Origin: Nitratidesulfovibrio termitidis HI1
GTDB lineage: Bacteria; Desulfobacterota; Desulfovibrionia; Desulfovibrionales; Desulfovibrionaceae
DNA length: 64,000 bases
Reading direction: 5' to 3'
NCBI RefSeq assembly: GCF_000504305.1
Contig: NZ_KI632512.1
Span: forward strand, 2,230,250 to 2,294,249
Shown: one piece after another, positions 18,565 through 25,522 of the stretch
Layout: each line of letters starts with the position of its first letter
How positions within the stretch are numbered: position 1 is the stretch's first letter
Notes under the pieces: model-generated
Told to the model about the DNA's origin: nothing
What the model saw: the letters and a program-made list of their open reading frames with translations, nothing else
The model's database searches: none
Position numbers and translations under genes: made by a program

Positions 18565-19509
18565 CTACAGGCGCGCGTCGGGCGCGGAAAGGATTTGCCG
18601 GGCCAGGTCCACGTCGCGGCGGATCTGGGTCACCAGTTCATCCAGGCCGGAGAACTTGCGCTCGTCGCGCAGGCGATGCACGAACGAGACGCGGATCTCC
18701 CAGTCGTAGATATCGCGGTCAAAGTCGAGAATGTGGGTTTCCACGCTCAGCCGGGCATTGTCGAAGGTGGGGTTGAAGCCCACGTTGGTCACGCCCTGGT
18801 ACACCTGCCCGTCGATCTGCACCCAGGTGGCGTACACGCCGGGCCTCGGCATCAGTTCGTCGCGCGGCTCCATGTTGGCGGTGGGAAAGCCCAGCAGCTT
18901 GCCGCCGCGGTCCATGCCGTGCACCACCTTGCCCCGCACGGTGTAAAAGCGGTCCATGAGCGGGCGCACGTCCCACACGTCGCCCGCGCGGATCAGGTCG
19001 CGGATGCGGGTGGAACTGACCACGGCGTCGTTGATGATCACCGGGTCCAGCCGTTCGGTGGCGAAGCCGTACTGCGTGCCCAGGCGCTGGAGCAGTTCGA
19101 AGTTGCCCTTGCGCCCCTTGCCCAGCGAAAAATCGTAGCCGATGACCAGTTCGCGCGTGTGCAGGGCGTCCACCAGCACGCGGCGCACGAACTCCTCCGG
19201 CTCCTGCGCGGCCATCTCGCGGGTGAAGCGCAGCATCAGGGTCAGGTCCACCCCCAGCGCCTCGAACAGGTCCAGCTTCTTCTCGTAATCGGTGATCAGC
19301 GGGGGGGTGTGCGGCCCCACCAGCACCCGCAACGGATGCGGGCAGAACGTGACCACCACCGAGGGCACGCCCAGCGCGGCGGCCTTGGCCATGACCCGCC
19401 CGATGAGCTTGCGGTGGCCGTTGTGCACGCCGTCGAAGTTGCCGACGGTGACGCAGCTGCCCCGCGAGAGGTCGAGGCCGATTTCCTGTACTTCGCGTGC
19501 GATTTCCAT
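18565..19509 (-). CDS. ribF: Bifunctional riboflavin kinase/FAD synthetase
   Basis: A 314-residue protein of typical RibF length. The N-terminal adenylyltransferase domain has TVGNFDGVHNGHRKLI (GxFDGxHxGH) and SSTRIRDLI (ISSTxIR-like). The C-terminal riboflavin kinase domain has GFPTANME (PTAN), GVYATWV, and a closing GLDELVTQIRRDVDLAR helix. It phosphorylates riboflavin to FMN and adenylates FMN to FAD. It is transcribed away from the tRNA-Leu gene. No FMN riboswitch was seen upstream. Confidence 0.95.
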   Translation of the reverse strand: MEIAREVQEIGLDLSRGSCVTVGNFDGVHNGHRKLIGRVMAKAAALGVPSVVVTFCPHPLRVLVGPHTPPLITDYEKKLDLFEALGVDLTLMLRFTREMAAQEPEEFVRRVLVDALHTRELVIGYDFSLGKGRKGNFELLQRLGTQYGFATERLDPVIINDAVVSSTRIRDLIRAGDVWDVRPLMDRFYTVRGKVVHGMDRGGKLLGFPTANMEPRDELMPRPGVYATWVQIDGQVYQGVTNVGFNPTFDNARLSVETHILDFDRDIYDWEIRVSFVHRLRDERKFSGLDELVTQIRRDVDLARQILSAPDARL

Positions 19510-19889
19510 GAATACTCGTGACGGCGGAATGGTGCGCGGCGCATGTCGACGGATCGGACGGCGAGGGGTATGCGGCGCGGGGCCAGCGTGAACGGCTGGC
19601 GGCGCGGGGCCGACGTTCCGGCACCGCGCCGTCTCGTGCTACCCCAAACGGCGCAAGGGTTCAAGGGCGGGGACGTGATGGCCGTACGCACGGACGAACG
19701 CGTGGACGTGTCGGGCAAGGGACGGGCATGGGACGGAACAGGGCCAGAGCGGAGCGTAGGGCAGGCGAAAGACCAGACGGACAAGCGGTGCCCGTGGCCG
19801 TTGCCGCTGCGGCTGACCACGGCATTTCCCGGCCCCCCCCGGGGGGGGGAGAAGGGAGGGGTCGGGCCGCACCTCGCCAGTGCCCGTGC

Positions 19890-19949
19890 AAGATGCCGGT
19901 TTCACACCGGGGCAACGCCCGCCATCCATATATATCGGCATCTTTTTTT
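19890..19949 (+). terminator. Structured element ending in a U-tract (orphan terminator)
   Basis: AAGATGCCG (19890-19898) pairs with CGGCATCTT (19936-19944), enclosing a CCGG...CCGG hairpin and a GGGC...GCCC hairpin, and the 3' arm runs into seven Ts (19943-19949). On the plus strand this is a good terminator, yet no plus-strand gene lies upstream: the stretch 19510-19889 is empty of recognised genes. It may end a small RNA or stop read-through into tRNA-Leu. Confidence 0.55.
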
Positions 19950-19969
19950 ACGCCGGGCAAAAAAACCGC

Positions 19970-19999
19970 TTGCCAAGCTCACCCTCCTGTGGCTATACG
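19970..19999 (+). promoter_or_regulatory. Promoter of tRNA-Leu
   Basis: TTGCCA (19970-19975) and TATACG (19994-19999), spaced 18 nt (17 if CTATAC is taken), lie just upstream of the tRNA. Confidence 0.6.
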
Positions 20000-20009
20000 A
20001 CTCCTCCGC

Positions 20010-20096
20010 GCCGAAGTGGTGGAATTGGTAGACACGCTAGGTTCAGGGTCTAGTGGGGGTTCCCCCGTGGGAGTTCGACTCTCCCCTTCGGCACCA
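20010..20096 (+). tRNA. tRNA-Leu (anticodon CAG)
   Basis: The acceptor stem GCCGAAG pairs with CTTCGGC. The anticodon stem CTAGG/TCTAG encloses the loop TTCAGGG, giving anticodon CAG (codon CUG, by far the preferred Leu codon in this DNA). A long variable arm with a GGGGG/CCCCC stem is typical of class II tRNAs, and the T arm has GTTCGACTC. Discriminator A and an encoded CCA follow. Length 87 nt. Confidence 0.97.
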
Positions 20097-20103
20097 CGAG
20101 AAT

Positions 20104-20140
20104 AAAGGGCCGCAACGAAAGTTGCGGCCCTTTCTCATTT
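20104..20140 (+). terminator. Intrinsic terminator of tRNA-Leu
   Basis: A 13-bp perfect stem (AAAGGGCCGCAAC with its complement) around a GAAA loop, followed by TTTCTCATTT, eight bases after the tRNA CCA. Confidence 0.9.
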
Positions 20141-20221
20141 CCGAAGCCTGACGCCCGACCGGACTGCCGACCGACGGGATACCGGAACCGGCGCAACGCT
20201 GCCCGCCCCGATCAGCCTCCC

Positions 20222-21424
20222 CTAGAACCTCAACCCATACTCGCTGAACTTGTAGCGCAGGGTGCGCGGGCTGACGCCCAGCAGGCGCGCGGCCTCGCCC
20301 TTGTTGCCGCCGCTGGCGCGCATGGCCTTCAGGATCACGCGCACCTCGGCCTCGCGGCGGGCCACGTCCAGGCTGAGGTCTTCCCCCATGCCTGCCGGAT
20401 GCACGGCATGGATGGCCAGGCCTCCACCCGTCAAGCCACCGCTGCCGCCCCCGCTCCCCCCATTACCGACGCCGTTGCCGTTCCCCGCTCCGCCAGGCGA
20501 GCCATCGGTCGCGCCGCCCCCGGCGTATCCGCCAGCCCCGCCAACGCCCCCGACACCCCCCACACCCGTTGTCCCCAGCGCCACGGCTGACCGCAGTTCC
20601 AGCGGCAGGTGCTCCGGCCCGATGTCGCCATCCGGGGCCAGCAGGGCCAACCGCTCAACCAGATTCTTCAGTTCGCGCACGTTGCCCGGCCACGGGTAGC
20701 CGCTCAGCCCCGCCTCGGTCTCCGGACGAAAACGCATGCCGTGCCGGTGATACTTCTCTGCGTAGTGGGCAAGAAAATGCCGGGCCAGCGGCACGATTTC
20801 CTCGCGCCGCGCCCGCAACGGCGGCAGCGACACCGGGATCACGTTCAGGCGGAAGAACAGGTCCGCCCGGAACCGCCCTTCGCGCACCATGTCCGGCAAT
20901 TCGCGGTTGGATGCGGCAATGATGCGCGCCTGGAACGGAATGTCCCGCTGCCCGCCGATGCGCCGGTACTTGCGCTCTTCCAGCACCCGCAGAAAGTCCG
21001 CCTGGTTGGCGGGCGGAATCTCGCCTACCTCGTCCAGAAACAGCGTGCCGTCCCCGGCAAGCTCGAAACACCCCTGACTGGTGCGGTGCGCGCCGGTAAA
21101 GGCCCCCTGCTCGTGCCCGAAGAACTTGTCCGCGAACAGTTCGCCCTCGTGCACGCCGCAGTTCACGGCCACGAAAGGCTTGCGCGCCCGCACGCTCATG
21201 TCGTGGATGAGCCGCGCGAACAGCTCCTTGCCGGTGCCCGTTTCGCCGTGGATCAGGATGGGCGCGTCCGACGAGGCCACCTGCACCGCCAGCTGTTTCA
21301 GGCGCAGCATATCCCCGGACAACAGGAGAAACCCTGTTCCGTTCTGCAACGTTTCGAAATGAGGACCATCCTGGCCATCACTCGGCAATTTGTTGCCGGT
21401 ATGCGGAAAATTTCTGCCGTCCAT
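20222..21424 (-). CDS. Sigma-54-dependent transcriptional activator
   Basis: A 400-residue protein with only a short N-terminal segment before the AAA+ domain, so like PspF it has no obvious receiver or PAS domain. Walker A is GETGTGKE, the sigma-54 contact loop GAFTGAH is canonical, Walker B is TLFLDEVGE and YPWPGNVREL closes the domain. A linker of about 80 residues, very rich in Gly (VGGVGGVGGAGG), leads to a Fis-type helix-turn-helix (NKGEAARLLGVSPRTLRYKF). It is divergent from the TauE-type exporter, whose upstream region holds a sigma-54-like promoter, so it is the likely activator of that gene. Confidence 0.9.
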   Translation of the reverse strand: MDGRNFPHTGNKLPSDGQDGPHFETLQNGTGFLLLSGDMLRLKQLAVQVASSDAPILIHGETGTGKELFARLIHDMSVRARKPFVAVNCGVHEGELFADKFFGHEQGAFTGAHRTSQGCFELAGDGTLFLDEVGEIPPANQADFLRVLEERKYRRIGGQRDIPFQARIIAASNRELPDMVREGRFRADLFFRLNVIPVSLPPLRARREEIVPLARHFLAHYAEKYHRHGMRFRPETEAGLSGYPWPGNVRELKNLVERLALLAPDGDIGPEHLPLELRSAVALGTTGVGGVGGVGGAGGYAGGGATDGSPGGAGNGNGVGNGGSGGGSGGLTGGGLAIHAVHPAGMGEDLSLDVARREAEVRVILKAMRASGGNKGEAARLLGVSPRTLRYKFSEYGLRF

Positions 21425-21470
21425 GTTCGTGAACTAGGCCTTTTCCCTATGTTTGGCAAGCGCTCATTGA

Positions 21471-21486
21471 TGGCACGAAACTTGTT
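21471..21486 (+). promoter_or_regulatory. Candidate sigma-54 promoter
   Basis: TGGCACGAAACTTGTT matches the -24/-12 consensus TGGCACG-N4-TTGCW except for GT in place of GC at -12; spacing is exact. It faces the exporter gene at 21681 and lies next to a sigma-54 activator gene, which raises its credibility. Confidence 0.55.
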
Positions 21487-21638
21487 ACAGCTATCACAAT
21501 CTCAGGCTCAGCCAGACCACCATCCCGATTTTCGGTGTGTTGCTGGCAAACTGGACGCAACGCGCGCCGCAGCGCCGGGCAGGAAGACCAAACATCCCCC
21601 CGGATTGCGGACCGTGATGGCGAGTTGTTGTTTCATTA

Positions 21639-21663
21639 ATGTTTCAATGTTTCAATGTTTCAA
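21639..21663 (+). repeat. Three tandem ATGTTTCA octamers before the exporter gene
   Basis: ATGTTTCA is repeated three times directly, ending about 18 nt before the ATG and just ahead of the AAGGGGA ribosome site. Possible protein-binding iterons or a slippage-prone tract. Confidence 0.7.
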
Positions 21664-21680
21664 AAGGGGACATTACCGAC

Positions 21681-22658
21681 ATGAACACCGCTACCAAAGT
21701 CAGGTTCTGGGGCCCGGCGGTCCTTGCGGTCCTGCTTGTGCTGTGCTGGGCCCTTCCCGTGCTGGCGTCGGGGGGCGACGTGGCCTCCGCTGCCGCCGCA
21801 GCCATGCCGGCAGACGGCCATCCGTGGTGGTTCTGGCCCACGGCGCTGCTGTTCTTCTGTTTCATTCTCGGCATCATCGCCGTGCTTGCGGGCGTGGGCG
21901 GCGGCGTGCTGTTCGTGCCGCTGGTCAGCGGGTTCTTTCCGTTCCACCTCGACTTCGTGCGCGGCGCGGGCCTGCTGGTGGCCCTGGCGGGCGCGCTGGC
22001 GGCCGGTCCCGGCCTGCTGAAGCGCAATCTGGCCAGCCTGCGCCTGGCCTTGCCCGTGGCGCTCATCGCCTCGGCCTGCTCCATCGTGGGCGCCATGGTC
22101 GGCCTGGCCCTGCCCACCAACGTGGTGCAGATCTGCCTTGGCGGCACCATCCTGTTCATCGCCGTGCTGCTGCTGGTGTCCAAGAACACCGTGCGGCCCG
22201 AAGTGAAGAAGCAGGACGCCCTCAGCATCGCGCTCGGCATGGATGGCGTGTTCATCGAACCCTCCACCGGCGAAGTCATCGACTGGAAGACCCACCGCAC
22301 CCTGCCGGGCCTGCTGCTGTTCATCATCATCGGCCTCATGGCGGGCATGTTCGGCCTTGGCGCCGGGTGGGCCAACGTGCCGGTGCTCAACCTGCTCATG
22401 GGCGTGCCGCTGAAGGTGGCCGTGGGCACCTCCAAGTTCCTGCTGTCCATCACCGACACCTCGGCCGCGTGGGTGTACCTGAACCAGGGCTGCGTCATCC
22501 CGCTGATGGCCATCCCCTCCATCATCGGCCTGATGCTGGGTTCTTTCGTGGGCGTGCGCCTGCTGGCCGTGGCCAAGCCCAAGTTCATCCGCTACATGGT
22601 CATCGGCGTGCTGCTGTTCTCTGGCGGCAAGGCGCTGTTGAAGGGCCTTGGCATCTAG
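21681..22658 (+). CDS. TauE/SafE-family sulfite/organosulfur exporter
   Basis: A 325-residue protein with about eight membrane segments. After an N-terminal hydrophobic segment, FCFILGIIAVLAGVGGGVLFVPLVSGFFP is the first TauE repeat signature and GLMAGMFGLGAGWANVPVLNLLMGVPLKVAVGTS the second, the family's inverted-repeat organisation. A soluble loop of about 40 residues (QDALSIALGMDGVFIEP) joins the halves. The family moves sulfite, sulfonates or other small organic anions. A 139-residue membrane protein follows at 24 nt, so the two form an operon, probably driven by the sigma-54 promoter upstream and by the divergent activator. Confidence 0.88.
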   Translation: MNTATKVRFWGPAVLAVLLVLCWALPVLASGGDVASAAAAAMPADGHPWWFWPTALLFFCFILGIIAVLAGVGGGVLFVPLVSGFFPFHLDFVRGAGLLVALAGALAAGPGLLKRNLASLRLALPVALIASACSIVGAMVGLALPTNVVQICLGGTILFIAVLLLVSKNTVRPEVKKQDALSIALGMDGVFIEPSTGEVIDWKTHRTLPGLLLFIIIGLMAGMFGLGAGWANVPVLNLLMGVPLKVAVGTSKFLLSITDTSAAWVYLNQGCVIPLMAIPSIIGLMLGSFVGVRLLAVAKPKFIRYMVIGVLLFSGGKALLKGLGI

Positions 22659-22682
22659 CCCGGCACACAGGAGGAAACAGAC

Positions 22683-23102
22683 ATGTCCAATCAGTCCGTC
22701 AAGGCGTCTCCGGAACAGGTGACTTACGCCAACCTGCTCTATTACGGCTGCTGGGGTTCGCTGGCCATCATGGTGGTCACCTACCTTATCTATGCACTGG
22801 GCATCCTGCCCCCGCACATCCCGCTGGATACCATCACCCAGCTGTGGAGCCAGCGCGTGGGCGTGTACCTGACCCAGGGCAACGTGCCCACCGGCTGGGG
22901 CTGGGTCGCGCTGCTCGGCCAGGGCGATTTCCTGAACTTCATCGGCATCGTGCTGCTCGCGGGCATGACCATCATCTGCTACCTCACGCTGATCCCCGCC
23001 TTTCTCAAGAAGAAGGAACCGCTGATGGCCGCCATCGCGGTGCTTGAGGTCATCGTGCTCACCGTGGCGGCGTCGGGCATCTTCGGCGCTGGCGGCCACT
23101 AG
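22683..23102 (+). CDS. DUF1634-like small membrane protein
   Basis: A 139-residue protein with three to four membrane helices (LAIMVVTYLIYALGIL, FLNFIGIVLLAGMTIICYLTLIPAF and IAVLEVIVLTVAASGIFG). It follows the TauE-type exporter after an AGGAGGAAA ribosome site. Small DUF1634-type proteins often accompany TauE transporters, and the size and topology fit. Its role is unknown, perhaps an accessory subunit. A palindromic repeat begins 3 nt after its stop codon. Confidence 0.75.
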   Translation: MSNQSVKASPEQVTYANLLYYGCWGSLAIMVVTYLIYALGILPPHIPLDTITQLWSQRVGVYLTQGNVPTGWGWVALLGQGDFLNFIGIVLLAGMTIICYLTLIPAFLKKKEPLMAAIAVLEVIVLTVAASGIFGAGGH

Positions 23103-23163
23103 TGCCTGTTTTCAAGTAGTCCTTTCGCCCGTTGGCGTCCGACCTGAAGGGCGCGAAGCGTGG

Positions 23164-23191
23164 CCGTTGGGCGAGCTTGCGAGCCCTACGG
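23164..23191 (+). repeat. REP-like hairpin, copy 1 (nested)
   Basis: CCGTTGGGC and GCCCTACGG pair with a single T-T mismatch around GAGCTTGCGA. The related element at 44130 has CCGTTAGGC/GCCTTACGG, so one base pair has changed on both sides. Confidence 0.75.
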
Positions 23192-23265
23192 ACATCGTGC
23201 GCAGAGAGGTCAAACGTCGCCTGCCGCTTCGGTCAAATACGAGAAGAGCGCGTTGCGGTCCGCAT

Positions 23266-23293
23266 CCGTAATGCTCGAAGACTCGCATAACGG
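23266..23293 (-). repeat. REP-like hairpin, copy 2 (nested, opposite orientation)
   Basis: On the minus strand CCGTTATGC pairs with GCATTACGG around GAGTCTTCGA, the same fold with another compensating pair of changes. It sits in the inner loop of the palindromic element. Confidence 0.75.
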
Positions 23294-23565
23294 CTGAGGC
23301 ACTCCCTCGCGGCAGGCTTGTTTTCCTTGCCAACGAACGAAAATCCTACGCTGAAAACAGCCACTAGCATTCCAATCTGAAACGCGGCTGGCACAGCCGC
23401 TTGCAAAAATGTGCCGCCCATGGAACTGCCATGGGCAGCGGTCCGGGGCGCGACGCGGCGCCCCGGGCCGGGAACCCCGAACGCCGGACGGCGGCTCGCT
23501 CCCGCTTCCCGCCCCTTGTTTCGCAGGGCAACCGGCACAACGCGCAACGACGGAACAGGTGTTTC

Positions 23566-25173
23566 GTGTCCACACAGCACACAGGCCCAGCAGCCCCGCA
23601 CACCACCCGGCCCCGCGCCGGGTCGCCCGCACGCCATGGCGCGCCGCCGCCGCAGGTATCGGGCATCTCGCCCCTGCCGGTGGACCTTGCCGCCATGCTG
23701 GACGCCCTGCCCGTGGGCGTGGCCCTGCTGGACACCGACTGCACCATCCGCCTGATGAACCGCGCGTTGGAAACCCTGACCGGCTTCACCACGGCGGAAG
23801 TGCGCGGCATCCCTTGCCGCCATGCCCTGCGCGCCAGCATCTGCCTGCACCGCTGCCCGCTGCGCCGCCCGCTGACCACCGCATCGGGGATCACCGTGGC
23901 CACGGCGTCGGGGGCGCATTACGACATGGCCGACGACGGCGATCTGCCCCCCGTTCCGCAGGCCCAGGAAGGCGATATCCTGAACCGTCACCGCCGCCGC
24001 ATCCCGGTGCGCATGAGCATGTCCCCCCTGCGCGATGCCGATGGCCGCGTGGTGGGCTGGCTGCACGCCGTGGAAGACCTGACGCTGGTGCGCGAACTGG
24101 AAGAAAAAACCGCCAGGGGCGAGGCCTTTGGCCCGCTGGTGGGACGCAGCGTGGCCATGGAACGGGTGTTCCAGGCCCTGCCCGCCATGGCCCAGAACGA
24201 CGGTCCCCTGCTGGTCACCGGCGAGACGGGCACCGGCAAGGACACCCTGGCCGAGGCCGTGCACAAGGCCTCTTCCCGCGCCCGCGAGCCCTTCGTGAAG
24301 GCCAGCCTGTCGTCCCTGCCCGAATTCCTGGCCGAATCGGAACTGTTCGGCCACCGCAAGGGGGCCTTCCCCGGCGCGGAAGAAAACAAGCCGGGCCGGT
24401 TCCGCATGGCCCAGGGCGGCACGCTGTACCTCACCGAGGTCGGCGACCTGCCCCTGTCCATCCAGGGCCGCCTGCTGGCCTTCCTGGACGAGGGGGTCAT
24501 CTACCCCGCAGGCGCAACAGACCCCGTGGCGTGCGACGTGCGCCTGGTGGTGGCCACCAACCGTGACCCGGAACAACTGGTTACCGAAGGCCGCCTGCGC
24601 GAGGACCTGTTCCGCCGCCTGTCCGCCGTGCGCCTGCACCTGCCCCCCCTGCGCGACCGGGGCGAGGACATCGAATTCCTGCTCAACCACTTCATGGGGC
24701 ACTTCGCCGCGCGGATGAAAAAGACCGTGCGCGGCTGCTCCGGCAAGGCCCTGCGCACCCTGCTGGACTACCCCTTCCCGGGCAACGTGCGCGAGTTGCG
24801 CAACATCGCCGAATACGCCGTCACCCTGTGCCATGGTGAAACGGTGATGCCCGCCCACCTGCCCGCGTATCTCTTTCAGGCCAAGGCAGAGGCCCGCCGC
24901 GCCGAGCGCGAGCGCAAGGCCGGGCGCGGCATTCCCGGCGCGGTAGATGCGTTCGATGCCACCAGCGCCCCCAGCCAAGCGCAGTCTGCCGCGCAGGCCG
25001 CCTCCGGCGAGGGCGGCGAACACCTGGCCCGGGCCAGCGTCAGCGACCTGGAACGCCGCCTCATCGCCGACGCCCTGCAACGCACCGGCAACCGCCGGGG
25101 CGAAGCCGCGGAACTTCTGGGCTGGGGCCGTTCCACCCTGTGGCGCAAGATGAAACAGTACGGGATGTGCTGA
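23566..25173 (+). CDS. PAS-AAA+-Fis regulator with altered sigma-54 motifs
   Basis: A 535-residue protein if it starts at GTG 23566 (GGAACAGG upstream); ATG 23695 is an alternative. A PAS domain (MLDALPVGVALLDTDCTIRLMNRAL, then a Cys-rich CRHALRASICLHRCPLRR) leads into an AAA+ domain and a Fis-type helix-turn-helix (RRGEAAELLGWGRSTLWRKM). Walker A (GETGTGKD) is intact, but the sigma-54 contact loop GAFTGA reads GAFPGA (residues 266-271) and Walker B LDE reads LTE (289-291). Contact with sigma-54 and ATP hydrolysis are therefore doubtful. It heads an operon with the NifX-like gene and a histidine kinase. Confidence 0.85.
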   Translation: MSTQHTGPAAPHTTRPRAGSPARHGAPPPQVSGISPLPVDLAAMLDALPVGVALLDTDCTIRLMNRALETLTGFTTAEVRGIPCRHALRASICLHRCPLRRPLTTASGITVATASGAHYDMADDGDLPPVPQAQEGDILNRHRRRIPVRMSMSPLRDADGRVVGWLHAVEDLTLVRELEEKTARGEAFGPLVGRSVAMERVFQALPAMAQNDGPLLVTGETGTGKDTLAEAVHKASSRAREPFVKASLSSLPEFLAESELFGHRKGAFPGAEENKPGRFRMAQGGTLYLTEVGDLPLSIQGRLLAFLDEGVIYPAGATDPVACDVRLVVATNRDPEQLVTEGRLREDLFRRLSAVRLHLPPLRDRGEDIEFLLNHFMGHFAARMKKTVRGCSGKALRTLLDYPFPGNVRELRNIAEYAVTLCHGETVMPAHLPAYLFQAKAEARRAERERKAGRGIPGAVDAFDATSAPSQAQSAAQAASGEGGEHLARASVSDLERRLIADALQRTGNRRGEAAELLGWGRSTLWRKMKQYGMC

Positions 25174-25174
25174 T

Positions 25175-25522
25175 ATGCCCGCCACCCTGCTCATACCCCT
25201 GTACCGTGACGAGGTAGCCCCCCGCTTCGACCTGGCGGGCGAGGCCCTGCTGGTGCACCTGGACGCCGACGGCGCCGAGCTTTCCCGTTCCAGCGTGCTG
25301 CTGGCCCATGCCTCGTCCGAGGAACTGTGCCGCATCGCGCTGGAAGAAAAGGTGCGCGCGGTGATCTGCAACGGCATCGACGACGAGTTCTGGCAGTACC
25401 TGCGCTGGAAGCGCATAGAGGTCATCGACAACGTCATGGGCCCGGTGGACGAGGCCATTGCCCGGTTCCGCGCCGACGTGCTGCGCCCCGGCGACATCCT
25501 GTTCCACAGGAGCGACGCATGA
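25175..25522 (+). CDS. NifX/NifB-type metal-cluster-binding domain protein
   Basis: A 115-residue protein beginning one base after the regulator's stop. LIPLYRDEVAPRFDLAGEALLVH and AVICNGIDDEFWQYLRWKRIEVID match the dinitrogenase iron-molybdenum cofactor family fold (NifX, NafY, NifB C-terminus, orange protein). Such single-domain members bind metal-sulfur clusters. Its place between a PAS regulator and a kinase suggests a sensory or metal-related accessory role rather than nitrogen fixation; no nif genes are in view. Its TGA overlaps the ATG of the kinase. Confidence 0.8.
   Translation: MPATLLIPLYRDEVAPRFDLAGEALLVHLDADGAELSRSSVLLAHASSEELCRIALEEKVRAVICNGIDDEFWQYLRWKRIEVIDNVMGPVDEAIARFRADVLRPGDILFHRSDA

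Larger units (their letters stand above)
23106..23360 (-). repeat. Palindromic element, copy B, with two nested REP insertions
   Basis: The outer arms are CTGTTTTCA and TGAAAACAG. Read on the minus strand the core matches the other copies (CGTTGGCAAGGAAAACAAG, then CCTGCCGC pairing with GCGGCAGG), but the sequence is about 110 nt longer because two REP-like hairpins with short flanks interrupt it at 23164-23191 and 23266-23293. Confidence 0.8.

Noticed and set aside
23389-23406. Sigma-54 promoter TGGCACAGCCGCTTGCA before the PAS regulator
   Set aside because: GG and GC are 11 nt apart instead of 10, and the bases also belong to a GCGGCTG/CAGCCGC hairpin.
25175-25522. Nitrogen-fixation gene cluster
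   Set aside because: The NifX-like domain is widespread in regulators and orange-protein complexes, and no nif genes are nearby.
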